Shown: positions 44,910 to 53,346, numbered from the stretch's first letter. The stretch is 63,863 bases of DNA from Mycobacterium sp. (GCA_025965895.1 JAOPWC010000038.1:1-63863); one strand, 5' to 3'. Notes: generated from the letters alone by a model not told the origin. Program-made: numbers and translations.

Positions 44910-45614
44910 ATGCGAGCCGAAGCGCTGCTGTTCGATGTGCAAGGGACGGCGACGGATTTCCATTCCACCGTCCGCGACGAGGCGCAGCGGATGGCCGGGG
45001 GGCGTCACCCGGATATCGATTGGGCGGGATTCGTCGAGAACTGGCGTGCCGGCTACTTCGCCGCGGTCAAGACGGCGACACCTGGCCGTGCGGCATGGCT
45101 TTCCGTGCATTCGGTGTACCGGGACGCGCTCGACGCCGTGCTGGACACCTACCGGATCACGGACTTCTCGGACACCGAGCGTGACGAGCTCACCTCGGCC
45201 TGGCAGCGGCTCAGACCGTGGCCCGATGTGGTGCCGGGGCTGACCCGGCTGAAATCCGCGTTCACGCTGGCCACGCTGTCGAACGCCGATGTGTGCGCGG
45301 TGGTCAACATCTCCAAACGGGCCGGCCTGCCCTGGGACGCCGTGTTCACCGCCGAGATGGCCGGAGCATTCAAGCCCGATCCGGCGGTCTACCGCATGGC
45401 AGCGAACTACCTCGGCCTGGCCGCCACCCGGATCATGATGGTGGCGAGCCACAAGTACGACATCCGCGCCGCCGGCCGGCTCGGATTTCAAACCGCCTTC
45501 GTCGCCCGCCCGCTGGAGTTCGGGGTCGGCGGGGTGACCGACGTGCGCTACGAGGAAGAGTTCGACGTCAACGCGTCGGACTTCCTCGATCTTGCCGACC
45601 AGCTCGGCTGCTGA
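44910..45614 (+). CDS. HAD-superfamily hydrolase, haloacid-dehalogenase-like type II
   Basis: A 234-aa HAD hydrolase. The nucleophile is the Asp in ALLFDVQGTATDF (about residue 9), followed by ATLSNAD (motif II), FKPDP (motif III Lys) and VASHKYDIRAA (motif IV). The arrangement resembles L-2-haloacid dehalogenases, though DVQGT rather than DxYGT makes the activity uncertain. It starts 4 nt after the CoA-transferase gene, so it is probably in the same transcript. Confidence 0.78.
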   Translation: MRAEALLFDVQGTATDFHSTVRDEAQRMAGGRHPDIDWAGFVENWRAGYFAAVKTATPGRAAWLSVHSVYRDALDAVLDTYRITDFSDTERDELTSAWQRLRPWPDVVPGLTRLKSAFTLATLSNADVCAVVNISKRAGLPWDAVFTAEMAGAFKPDPAVYRMAANYLGLAATRIMMVASHKYDIRAAGRLGFQTAFVARPLEFGVGGVTDVRYEEEFDVNASDFLDLADQLGC

Positions 45615-45615
45615 G

Positions 45616-46707
45616 CTACCCGCCCGACCTCGCGTAGAAGTCGAGGTGGGCCTTCGCGGCGTCGGCCCACCGGAAGGAAGTGGCGAGCCGGCGACCGGCG
45701 TGGGCCCGTCGCGGGTCGGGCGTGAGGGCATCACATATCCCGGCTGCGAGCTCCGGCGGTGTCCGTGCGTAGCTGACCGTGTCACCGAAAACTTCACGCA
45801 GCACCGGTAAGTCGCGGGCGACGACGGGACGCGACGCGGCGAGGGCTTCCATCGCGGCCAGCCCGAACCCCTCCTTTGTCGAGGGAAAGGCAAAGACGGT
45901 CGACGCGGCGACCAACGACGGCAGATCGCCGTCGGCGACGGGCCCCAGGATGTTCGGGGTGATCCTCAGGTCGGCGAGTCTGGCGTCGAAGGCAGAGCGG
46001 TAGTCGCGGTAGTCGAACAGGGTCTCGCCGCCCGCGAACACCAGCGCCGTCTCCGGATATCTCCGCAGCACCAGGGAGTACGCGTCCAGAAGGTCGATAC
46101 TGCCCTTCCGCGGCTCGATACCGCCCACCGCCAGGATGTATGTGCCGAGTCGGCGGCGCCATTCGGCGCGGAGCCGTCGCGGTTCAGTTTCTTCAGCGGA
46201 CGCGGCGATGAACCGCTCCGCATGTACGCCATTGGCGATCACGGTCGGCGCCAGGCCCCATCCCTCGCACACCTCCCGGGCGACGGCCGCAGACACGCAG
46301 ATGTGGGCGTAAGGCTCGACAATGGCCCTGTCGTGGCACTGCGCCAGCACAGGGGTGGTGAACTGCTCGAGATGGTGGATGGTGCGAATGCAGCGGCCCG
46401 CCGCGTTGGCGCTGATGCAGTCCTGCGCGTGCACGATGTCGGCGCCGGCGTGGTCAAAGTTGCTGCCCAGCACTTCGATTGACCGTACGATGCGGTCGGC
46501 GACCGACTCGCCGTCACGGTCGACGAAGGGAACAAGACGCAGGGCCACCGCGGGATCGACGGCCCGGAAGAAGGCGTTGTCACCGCCCCGCGCCAGCGAC
46601 CACACGGTCACGTCGGCTCCCTCGGCGGCGAGCGCCTCCGCGAGGTTCAGGGTGTGCACGACGCCGCCACGGGGCTTCGTGGAGTAGGTGAGCAGGGATA
46701 TGCGCAT
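45616..46707 (-). CDS. MSMEG_0565-family glycosyltransferase (Nit1C cluster)
   Basis: A GT4-type glycosyltransferase of about 363 aa. The N-terminal Rossmann region is RISLLTYSTKPRGGVVHTLN, and the donor-binding domain has AVGGIEPRKGSIDLL and STKEGFGLAAMEALAASRPV (the E-x7-E motif). The ATG at 46707 is used here; a GTG at 46713 would overlap the upstream stop as GTGA. It is the last gene of the Nit1C-type operon. A glycosyl acceptor is not known; its conserved presence suggests the pathway product or a partner is glycosylated, which is inference. Confidence 0.85.
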   Translation of the reverse strand: MRISLLTYSTKPRGGVVHTLNLAEALAAEGADVTVWSLARGGDNAFFRAVDPAVALRLVPFVDRDGESVADRIVRSIEVLGSNFDHAGADIVHAQDCISANAAGRCIRTIHHLEQFTTPVLAQCHDRAIVEPYAHICVSAAVAREVCEGWGLAPTVIANGVHAERFIAASAEETEPRRLRAEWRRRLGTYILAVGGIEPRKGSIDLLDAYSLVLRRYPETALVFAGGETLFDYRDYRSAFDARLADLRITPNILGPVADGDLPSLVAASTVFAFPSTKEGFGLAAMEALAASRPVVARDLPVLREVFGDTVSYARTPPELAAGICDALTPDPRRAHAGRRLATSFRWADAAKAHLDFYARSGG

Positions 46708-46709
46708 CC

Positions 46710-47585
46710 TCACCGCCCCGCAGACACCGCGGAACCTGGCGCATCGAGACGCGGGCCCGTTGTCTGATAGGTGTCGATTCGTCGTTCGCGCAGATGGTGC
46801 AACACTTTTCGGGACCGGCTGGTCTCGCCGAGCACGTCGATGCGACAGCTGGCCATGCCGCCCTTGGATCCGGTTTTGGCGAGCACCTCCCCGCCGGGAC
46901 CGACAATTTTGGCCTGCCCCAGAAAACGCAGATTGCCGAGCACGCCTGTCTGATTCGACGACACCAGGATGACCTGGTTCTCCGCCGCCCGGGCGCAGTC
47001 GTACAAGTCGAACAATCGTGACTGCCGGTCATTGGGCAGCCGCGACGCGCGATCGGTGATGCTGGCAGGCCAGGCCGACAACGCGGCGATGATGTTGGCG
47101 CCGTCCAGGGCCAGCGAGCGCGCCGCCTCGGGGAAGGTCTTGTCGTAGTCGATCAGCATCCCCAGACGTCCCACTGGGGTATCGAACGCCGCGAAGGTGT
47201 CGCCGGCCGCGTAGGCAAGAGATTCGCCTGCGGGCTGATGAACCTTGCGGTGGGTGCCGAGAATGCCGTCACCGTTGACGCACGCGGCCGCGTTGTAGAC
47301 CACACCGTGCGCCGCCTCGGCATACCCCAGACACACGATCATCGACCCGGCCGCGGCCCTGACCGCGGCGATCTCGGGCCCGCGCGGGTCCAGCGCCGGG
47401 GGAAGCTGTGCGAGGTCCGGGGACCGCAGATCTCCGATGTAGCCGCCCAGGCAGGCGTCCGGCAACACCAACAGGTCGACGTCGTCGCGGTGGCCGACCT
47501 CGATGATGCCGGTGATTTTGGCGACCGCACGGTCGACGTCGCGCCCAAAGTGACCGGCCAGCGCGGCGACGGTGATGGCGGGCAT
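46710..47585 (-). CDS. Nitrilase-fold protein lacking catalytic Cys and Glu
   Basis: A 291-aa member of the carbon-nitrogen hydrolase superfamily and a paralogue of Nit1 in the same operon. The catalytic Lys is kept (HRKVHQPAGE, about Lys114). The Glu position reads LVLPDACLGGY (Asp43; Nit1 has PEACLGGY), and the nucleophile position reads GMLIDYDKTFPEAAR (Asp146; Nit1 has GMQICYDKAFPEAAR). Classical amide/nitrile hydrolysis is therefore unlikely. It may be a regulatory or structural partner of Nit1. ATG start, 9 nt after the flavoprotein gene. Confidence 0.87.
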   Translation of the reverse strand: MPAITVAALAGHFGRDVDRAVAKITGIIEVGHRDDVDLLVLPDACLGGYIGDLRSPDLAQLPPALDPRGPEIAAVRAAAGSMIVCLGYAEAAHGVVYNAAACVNGDGILGTHRKVHQPAGESLAYAAGDTFAAFDTPVGRLGMLIDYDKTFPEAARSLALDGANIIAALSAWPASITDRASRLPNDRQSRLFDLYDCARAAENQVILVSSNQTGVLGNLRFLGQAKIVGPGGEVLAKTGSKGGMASCRIDVLGETSRSRKVLHHLRERRIDTYQTTGPRLDAPGSAVSAGR

Positions 47586-47594
47586 GGTGGCAGG

Positions 47595-48908
47595 TCAGCG
47601 GTCTGCGCCGGACTGACTGCCGTGACGGGCCGGTTCCGGTGCAGGCGCCGGTTCCCGCGCCATGAGCTCCAAACCCAGTTGGTCGACAAGGTACGCCGCG
47701 TCGCGGGCCACGGCCGCGAACCGGCCCGAACCCCAGGTGTGCTGCCACGGAAGGCCGATGAAGTGCAGACCGGGAGACGAGGTGATGCCGCGGTTGTGGG
47801 TCGGCATGCCTTCGCCGTCGAAGACCCCGACCTTTACCCAGCGGTAATCGGTGCGGAAACCGGTCGCCCACACGATCGAGGTGATGTTGGCGTCCACCAG
47901 ATCGATCTCGGTCACCTCGGTCGGGGGGTGCCAGACCGGGATATAACGCTGCTCGGTCGGCGCGTCGATGCCTGCGCGTTCGATGTAGGCGTCGATGTCG
48001 TCCTTGATGCTCTCGCTGACCTTGTCCGCGGCATCCAGGGCCGCACCGAGGGTGCGGGCGAAACCAACACGGCTACCGCTGATCTGGGCCAGCCGGCCGT
48101 AGAGGCGCATTCCCTGCAGTGCGAACGCGCGCAGATCGATGTCGCGGCCGCCGTCACGACCCGTCACGTAGTGATTGGTCTTCTCCCGCTTGGACAGACC
48201 GCCCGGGTGATCGGCGATCGACACGTCGTAGACCCCCATGTCGTTGAGCCATGCCACGCAGTCACGACCGCGGTAGAACCGGGCCACCCGTGGCGCGCTT
48301 CCGGTGACCAGATGCACCGTCCGACCGGCGATGTGGAGGTCCTCCGCGATCTGCGCGCCGGACTGTCCGGAGCCCACGATCATCACGTCACCGCCGGGCA
48401 ATTGCCGCGGGCTGCGGTAGGTCGACGAGTGCAGCTGGCGGACGCTGTTCGGGATCGATTCGGCGGCGCGCGGGATCTTCGGGAGGTGGTAGCCGCCCGT
48501 GGCGATCACCACGTGGCCGGCGTGCAGCTCTCCCGCCGAGGTCTGCACGTCGTATCCCCAGGCCGGGTTGTTGGTCATGCCAGTGACCGAAACATGCTCG
48601 CACACGGGCGCATTGAAGGTATCGGCGTAGTTGCGGACATAGGTGTAGACGTCGTCGCGGGTCATGAAGCCGTCGGGATCGTCTCCGCCGTACGGGTAGC
48701 CCGGCAGCTGGCATTGCCAGTTCGGCGTGACCAACGTGAAGTTGTTCCACCGGGAATCGCGCCACGCGTGTGCGATGGTGTCGCGTTCGAGAATGACGTG
48801 CTCGATCCCGCGGCGCTGCAGGTGCCAACTCACCGACAGGCCTGCCTGCCCGGCGCCGACGACCACGACCGGAAAGTGCTCTGCACAAAACGTCGTGGCG
48901 ATGCTCAT
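47595..48908 (-). CDS. MSMEG_0569-family flavin-dependent oxidoreductase (Nit1C cluster)
   Basis: A 437-aa flavoprotein monooxygenase-like enzyme. The FAD site is PVVVVGAGQAGLSVSWHLQ, the NADPH site MIVGSGQSGAQIAEDL, with VVIATGGYHLPKIPR and IVWATGFRTDYRWV following. The ATG at 48908 overlaps the stop of the preceding gene (ATGA). The C-terminal 20 residues are Pro/Ala-rich. In the Nit1C set it is proposed to oxidise a nitrogen or carbon centre; the substrate is not established. Confidence 0.9.
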   Translation of the reverse strand: MSIATTFCAEHFPVVVVGAGQAGLSVSWHLQRRGIEHVILERDTIAHAWRDSRWNNFTLVTPNWQCQLPGYPYGGDDPDGFMTRDDVYTYVRNYADTFNAPVCEHVSVTGMTNNPAWGYDVQTSAGELHAGHVVIATGGYHLPKIPRAAESIPNSVRQLHSSTYRSPRQLPGGDVMIVGSGQSGAQIAEDLHIAGRTVHLVTGSAPRVARFYRGRDCVAWLNDMGVYDVSIADHPGGLSKREKTNHYVTGRDGGRDIDLRAFALQGMRLYGRLAQISGSRVGFARTLGAALDAADKVSESIKDDIDAYIERAGIDAPTEQRYIPVWHPPTEVTEIDLVDANITSIVWATGFRTDYRWVKVGVFDGEGMPTHNRGITSSPGLHFIGLPWQHTWGSGRFAAVARDAAYLVDQLGLELMAREPAPAPEPARHGSQSGADR

Positions 48909-49204
48909 GATTTCCTCGAGACAAATTGGGCGCCGGTCATCGACACCAGGACGACGTCTCCGACCTCCCCGGCGGCGTCGGCGTGGATGCGGCGGACGGA
49001 CTCGGCGGCGGACGTGCACCCGAAGCCGTACTTTTGCCGGACCCGGGAACTGGCGATGTGGAGTGCTTCGGTGGCGCGCCGGACGAATTCGGGCACCGGG
49101 TAGGCCATTGCTTCGCCGAGGTAGTCGTGCACCACCAGCGAGGGTGAGTAGTAGGTCCGCTCGCCCGCGGCGGCCCAGCGTACGGTGAACGTCATCTCAG
49201 GCAT
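48905..49204 (-). CDS. MSMEG_0570-family nitrogen-starvation protein
   Basis: A 99-aa protein specific to Nit1C clusters, with TYYSPSLVVHDYLGEAMAYP, RATEALHIASSRVRQKYGF and GCTSAAESVRRI. The ATG at 49204 (MPEMTF) is favoured because family members begin this way; it overlaps the Nit1 stop. An ATG at 49195 is the alternative. A single Cys (GFGCTSAA) is present. Biochemical role unknown. Confidence 0.86.
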   Translation of the reverse strand: MPEMTFTVRWAAAGERTYYSPSLVVHDYLGEAMAYPVPEFVRRATEALHIASSRVRQKYGFGCTSAAESVRRIHADAAGEVGDVVLVSMTGAQFVSRKS

Positions 49205-50075
49205 AGGCGGGCTCTTCGGTGATCGTGCGGTACGCGCTGGGGCGACGGTCGCGCAGGTTGTACATGCCGCCGCCGCGGGCCGCGCTGATGGTTTCGCCGA
49301 CGTCGAGAGTCGTGGTCGCCATGCCCGGTTGCGTACCGGTGCCGGCCAGGATCTCACCGCCGGGGCCGACGATCTTGGCGCTGCAGACGAACCGCAGCGA
49401 GCCGAACATGCCGGCCTGGTTGGAGGACACCCAGATGAGCTGATTCTCCAACGCGCGGGCCTGATCGTAGATGTCGAAGCGTCGCTTCCACCGGTCGTCC
49501 TCGAGGTTGGCGACGGTGTTGGTGCGGGCTGTGGGCCACGCGGACAGTGAGGCGATGATTTCGGCTCCGCCCAGGGACAGTTCGCGCGCGGCTTCGGGAA
49601 ACGCCTTGTCGTAGCAGATCTGCATACCCATCGGGCCCACGGGCGTGTCGAAGCAGCCGTACGCGTCGCCGGCGGAATAGCACAGGTTCTCACCCAGCGG
49701 CTGGTGCACTTTCCGGTAGGACCCGAGGATGCCGTCGCCGCTGACCGTGACGGCGGCGTTGTAGCGGGTTTCGCCGTCGGCCTCACAGAACCCGAACGCC
49801 ACGGTCATCGCCTTGGCCATCGCGGCCACGCGGGCGATTTCGGGGCCGTCGAGGTCCAGTGCCGGCGGCAAACTCCGCAACCGGCGCTGGCGCACCTCTT
49901 CGGTGTCGTCGCCGTTGCCCAGGCTGGGCAGGTAGCCGCCCAGGCACGCTTCGGGCAGGACCAACAGCTGGCTGCCGCGTTCGCGGGCGGTGGCGATGAG
50001 GTCGCCGATCGTGGCGTAGGCCTGTTCCATGTCGCGGCCGAATTCGGCGGCGACCACCGAGATTGTGGTGTTCAC
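49197..50075 (-). CDS. nit1: Nit1 nitrilase (Nit1C cluster)
   Basis: A 292-aa nitrilase-superfamily enzyme with the full triad: Glu42 (LVLPEACLGGYLP), Lys122 (YRKVHQPLGEN) and Cys154 (GMQICYDKAFPEAAR). A second Glu typical of the fold is in HQPLGEN. The GTG at 50075 overlaps the preceding stop (GTGA). Homologous cluster genes are required for cyanide-nitrogen assimilation in a Pseudomonas and are nitrogen-starvation induced in cyanobacteria. The natural nitrile or amide substrate is unsettled. Confidence 0.92.
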   Translation of the reverse strand: MNTTISVVAAEFGRDMEQAYATIGDLIATARERGSQLLVLPEACLGGYLPSLGNGDDTEEVRQRRLRSLPPALDLDGPEIARVAAMAKAMTVAFGFCEADGETRYNAAVTVSGDGILGSYRKVHQPLGENLCYSAGDAYGCFDTPVGPMGMQICYDKAFPEAARELSLGGAEIIASLSAWPTARTNTVANLEDDRWKRRFDIYDQARALENQLIWVSSNQAGMFGSLRFVCSAKIVGPGGEILAGTGTQPGMATTTLDVGETISAARGGGMYNLRDRRPSAYRTITEEPAYA

Positions 50076-51493
50076 GCTTTTCCCAGTCCTGTCACTGTGG
50101 TCTTGATCGCTTGGGTGAGGGCGCCGTCGGGCCATCGAAGGGTCACGCCGGGCCGGGTGGTGAGCTGTCCGCACACGGCGCTGTCGGCGGGCACCGCGCT
50201 GGCGGGCGCCGCGTCCGCAGGCTCGGCGGTGATCATCGCGAACCCGGGAAAGCAGGTGAGCCAGTCTCCCATCGCGGCGTCAGCCGGCCGGGGAATACGG
50301 GCGACCTCCAGCTCGGCGCCGATGCCGCAGGCCTCGGCGAGCATGCCCGTCGTGCCGACGATGCCGGCCATGCTGATGTCCTTGGCGGCCTTCGGCCGGG
50401 TCCTGGCCACGTACGACGTCATCGCCGCCAGTTCGTCGGGTGTGCGCCGGCTCGTCGAATCCCATTGCCGCCCGCGGTAACCCGGGCGCCAGCCGCCCCC
50501 CAGATCTGCGGTCAGACGCAGCCGGTCACCGACCCCGCCGCCTCCGGCGGGTATCGGGTCGGGGGTGCTGCCCAGCGCGGTGACTGCAAGGGACGCGGGT
50601 ACGCCCACCTGGGTGTGTCCGCCGAGAACGGGCACGTTCCACGCCTGGGCCGCCTTCGAGACGCCACGGACGATTCTGGTCAGCTGCGATGCCGTCGGGG
50701 CGCCGACCGCGTCGAGCAGGCCGACGGGGTGGGCTCCCATGGCCGAGATGTCGTTGATGTTGACCAGGACAGAGCACCAGCCCGCCCACTCGGGGTCACG
50801 CTCGACCATGGCGGGGATGATGGCGTCGCATGCGGCGATGAGGTCGAAGCCGGGCACGGGTGATCCGTCGTCACCGCGAAAGCCACTTGGTCCCAACCCG
50901 AGCGGATGGTTGCGCAGCGGGCCGAGGACGTCGGACAGGATTGACTTGGTGACCTCGGCCAGCCGCTGGATCGGGTTCAACGGCCAGCGCATTGACGCGT
51001 GCGGCTGCCCGGAGATGGTGCAGTCGCCGATCCGTTCCCAGCCGATGCGGGTGAACATGCGCTCGTGTCGGCTCTGCACGGTCGCCTCGAAACGCAGCAC
51101 CCCAACGGATTCGGCGTAGGCGCAGGCGGCCCGGATCAACGCCGGCCCGACTCCGGTGGTCCGGCAGTGCGGGTGCACCACCAGTCTGCTGCCCGTCCAC
51201 CAGCCGATATCGGTGCTGCCCACCGGCGCCAGTCGTACTCCGCCGAGGACCCGGCCGTCACGGTCGGTGGCGACGAGCGCGATCGTCCGGGGGTCGTCGT
51301 CGACGGCGTCGCGGTCGGTGGTGGTGAACAGCCCCTGCGATTCGACGAAGATCTCGTGGCGCAGTCCCCGGTAGGCGCCCAGCGCCTGGGGGTCCGCGAC
51401 GGGCGCGATGAGGTAGGCCGGTGGCGACTCCGGTTGAGGCCGTGGGCCTGTCAGGATCGACAGATCGTCGATCGCAGGATGCAGTGCTGTCAT
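50072..51493 (-). CDS. MSMEG_0567-family fusion: GNAT acetyltransferase + AIR-synthase-like
   Basis: A 473-aa two-domain protein. Residues about 25-170 form a GNAT-like domain (VLGGVRLAPVGSTDIGWWTG, RTTGVGPALIRAACAYAESV, ERMFTRIGWERIG). Residues about 175-465 resemble AIR synthase/PurM-like ATP-binding enzymes (VLVNINDISAMGAHPVGLLD, VPVLGGHTQVGVPASLAV). In cyanobacterial Nit1C clusters the two parts are separate genes (sll0786, sll0787). The ATG at 51493 follows the radical SAM stop by 2 nt. It probably acetylates and phosphorylates or cyclises an intermediate; that is inference. Confidence 0.9.
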   Translation of the reverse strand: MTALHPAIDDLSILTGPRPQPESPPAYLIAPVADPQALGAYRGLRHEIFVESQGLFTTTDRDAVDDDPRTIALVATDRDGRVLGGVRLAPVGSTDIGWWTGSRLVVHPHCRTTGVGPALIRAACAYAESVGVLRFEATVQSRHERMFTRIGWERIGDCTISGQPHASMRWPLNPIQRLAEVTKSILSDVLGPLRNHPLGLGPSGFRGDDGSPVPGFDLIAACDAIIPAMVERDPEWAGWCSVLVNINDISAMGAHPVGLLDAVGAPTASQLTRIVRGVSKAAQAWNVPVLGGHTQVGVPASLAVTALGSTPDPIPAGGGGVGDRLRLTADLGGGWRPGYRGRQWDSTSRRTPDELAAMTSYVARTRPKAAKDISMAGIVGTTGMLAEACGIGAELEVARIPRPADAAMGDWLTCFPGFAMITAEPADAAPASAVPADSAVCGQLTTRPGVTLRWPDGALTQAIKTTVTGLGKA

Positions 51494-51495
51494 TG

Positions 51496-52551
51496 TCAGC
51501 CCCCCAGGTTCTTCAGCACGCTGCACGCACCACACGCCGCGCACCCTGCCTTCTGCCCATTGCTGAGCAGTCCCGCCCTGCGCAGATGCTCGGCGACGTC
51601 ACGGCTGACCTTCTGCACGCTCGCGGCTTCGGGCGCCACCGCCCCGTCGGCGTCGACGGCCAAGGTGCCGGGGTGCGGACGAAACGGGACCACAAACGGA
51701 TAGACCCCCATGTCAATCAGCTCGGCGGCCCCCCTCACCAACTCATCGGGCTCCTCGCCCAGTCCGACGAGCAGATACGTGGAGACCTGGTTACGACCGA
51801 ACACCCTGACGGCTTCACGCCAGGCGGCGCGGTAGTCATCGAGGGGAACCGTCGCCTTTCCCGGCATCCACCGCCTGCGCACCTCGTCGTCCATCGATTC
51901 CGCGTGAATACCAATGGAATCGGCGCCGGCCCCGCGCAGCTCGGTGATGGCGGACAGATCGGCCGGCGGTTCGCACTGCACCTGGATCGGCAGCGTCGGG
52001 ACGGCAGCCTTCACGGCGCGCACGCACCGGGCGAGGTGTCGTGCGCCCCGGTCGTTGCCGGCCGAGGTGCCGGTGGTCATCACCATCTGGGTCACCCCGT
52101 CGAGCCGGACCGCGGCCTCGGCCACCTCGGCCAGCTGATCGGGTTTTTTGACCGCGATCGTCGCGCCCGCGGTCAGCGACTGCTCGATCGAGCAGAACCG
52201 GCACCGCGTTGCTTCGTCGTAGCGGATACACGTTTGAAGCACAGTGGTGGCCAACACGCTACGGCCGTGAAGCTTCGCGAGCTTCTCATACGAGACGCCC
52301 TCGTCGGTCGTCAGGTCGTAGAACTTCGGCCGGCCAATGACGTCGACGTCGACATCCACCTCCGCGCCGTCGAGCAGGATCCGGTCGCCGTCGAACACGT
52401 ACGGGCTGAGCGGGTTGCGGGGAATTGCCGCGGCCAACCCGGCGATCATCAGATGCCCGTCCGCGCTGGGCCCCGCGCCCGCCGATCTGGTGACCGGAGG
52501 CTCACCGCGGAAACCCAACAACGCCAAATCAACTCGTGTGGAGAGCGACAT
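51496..52551 (-). CDS. MSMEG_0568-family radical SAM protein (Nit1C cluster)
   Basis: A 351-aa radical SAM enzyme. The cluster Cys residues are in TCIRYDEATRCRFCSIE (Cys108, Cys117, Cys120), a C-x8-C-x2-C spacing instead of the usual C-x3-C-x2-C. The barrel motifs MVMTTGTSAGNDRG (GGE-like), IQVQCEPP and GIHAESMDDEV follow. A C-terminal Cys group (KAGCAACGACSVL) may hold an auxiliary metal cluster. ATG start, 10 nt after the MSMEG_0572-like gene. It presumably makes a new C-N or C-C bond; the reaction is unknown. Confidence 0.9.
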   Translation of the reverse strand: MSLSTRVDLALLGFRGEPPVTRSAGAGPSADGHLMIAGLAAAIPRNPLSPYVFDGDRILLDGAEVDVDVDVIGRPKFYDLTTDEGVSYEKLAKLHGRSVLATTVLQTCIRYDEATRCRFCSIEQSLTAGATIAVKKPDQLAEVAEAAVRLDGVTQMVMTTGTSAGNDRGARHLARCVRAVKAAVPTLPIQVQCEPPADLSAITELRGAGADSIGIHAESMDDEVRRRWMPGKATVPLDDYRAAWREAVRVFGRNQVSTYLLVGLGEEPDELVRGAAELIDMGVYPFVVPFRPHPGTLAVDADGAVAPEAASVQKVSRDVAEHLRRAGLLSNGQKAGCAACGACSVLKNLGG

Positions 52552-52561
52552 CTGTGCTGCC

Positions 52562-53086
52562 TCAGAAGTTGTAGACTGAATTGATGATCGCGCCCTTGCG
52601 GGCGTAGTGAATAATCGCGTCCTGCACGTCGAGGGGATGTGCAGGAATGACCCCCTCGATCAGGTCCTCTTCCCGGCCCCCGTGCAGGGCCAGACCGAAC
52701 CGGCAGCAGAACACCGTCCCGCCTTCGCCGATAAACGACGACAGCGCCTCATTGATGTTTTGCTCACCCGGGAACGCAGAGTCGCCGGTGGCCGGAAACC
52801 CCCGGGTGGCAAGGCAATTGATGGATCCGGGGCCGTAGAAGTAGATCGCGCTGTCGAAGCCCTTGCGAAGCGCGCGCGTCGCCTGCAGGATCGCGACCAG
52901 GCTGACCGAGGACTCGTGGGCGATCCCGTGTACGAGGGTGAAATAGCTCTCGCCGTCTTCTGCTTTGTAGTCGGGAAATATCTTGGTGCCGCCGTAGATC
53001 TTGGATCCCTTCGGCAACGAAGGGTGCGGAATCTCCGAAAGCGAGGCTTCGATGTTCTCTTTGATGGTCTGGTCGACGTCCGGCAC
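52562..53086 (-). CDS. MSMEG_0572/Sll0783-family nitrogen-starvation protein
   Basis: A 174-aa protein and the first gene of the Nit1C operon. Segments are EIPHPSLPKGSKIYGGTKIF, YFTLVHGIAHESSVSLVAIL, FDSAIYFYGPGSINCLATRG and TVFCCRFGLALHGG (adjacent Cys pair), resembling DsrE-like folds. The GTG at 53086 has GAGAGGGCGG upstream. The Synechocystis homologue Sll0783 is induced by nitrogen starvation and needed for normal polyhydroxybutyrate accumulation. No catalytic activity is established. Confidence 0.88.
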   Translation of the reverse strand: MPDVDQTIKENIEASLSEIPHPSLPKGSKIYGGTKIFPDYKAEDGESYFTLVHGIAHESSVSLVAILQATRALRKGFDSAIYFYGPGSINCLATRGFPATGDSAFPGEQNINEALSSFIGEGGTVFCCRFGLALHGGREEDLIEGVIPAHPLDVQDAIIHYARKGAIINSVYNF

Positions 53087-53313
53087 GGCCGCCCTCTCTA
53101 TTCGAATCTGTCGGTGTACACGCGGTGGGACCAATGCTTGGTGTCAGCGGGAGCACCGATGTGACGGGGGCGACATTGCCAGGCCCGGTGCGATACCTTG
53201 AACAGCCACCGGCCCAACCCCTCTGGGGAGGGCATTGACCGGATTGCTCCGCGACGACCTCCAGTAGACGAGCGCAGTATTGCCGAATGGTTTCCGCTGG
53301 AATAAGTCGCTGT

Positions 53314-53346
53314 TTCACCAATCCGCTGTTATTGCGGATTGGTGAA
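53314..53346. promoter_or_regulatory. Perfect 13-bp inverted repeat with 7-nt loop
   Basis: ttcaccaatccgc-tgttatt-gcggattggtgaa. There is no T tract on either side, so a simple intrinsic terminator is unlikely. It lies 228 nt before the Nit1C operon and about 300 nt before the Rieske gene. Possible operator for a dimeric regulator, attenuator, or leftover of a mobile-element end. Confidence 0.5.

Noticed and set aside
47238..49103. 621-codon plus-strand frame inside the Nit1C operon
   Set aside because: Antisense to the flavoprotein and nitrilase-like genes, which carry clear motifs and tight overlaps on the minus strand.
53087..53342. GlnR box upstream of the Nit1C operon
   Set aside because: Searched for GTnAC-N6-GnAAC by eye in the spacer; only partial matches were found, so nitrogen control through GlnR is not claimed here.
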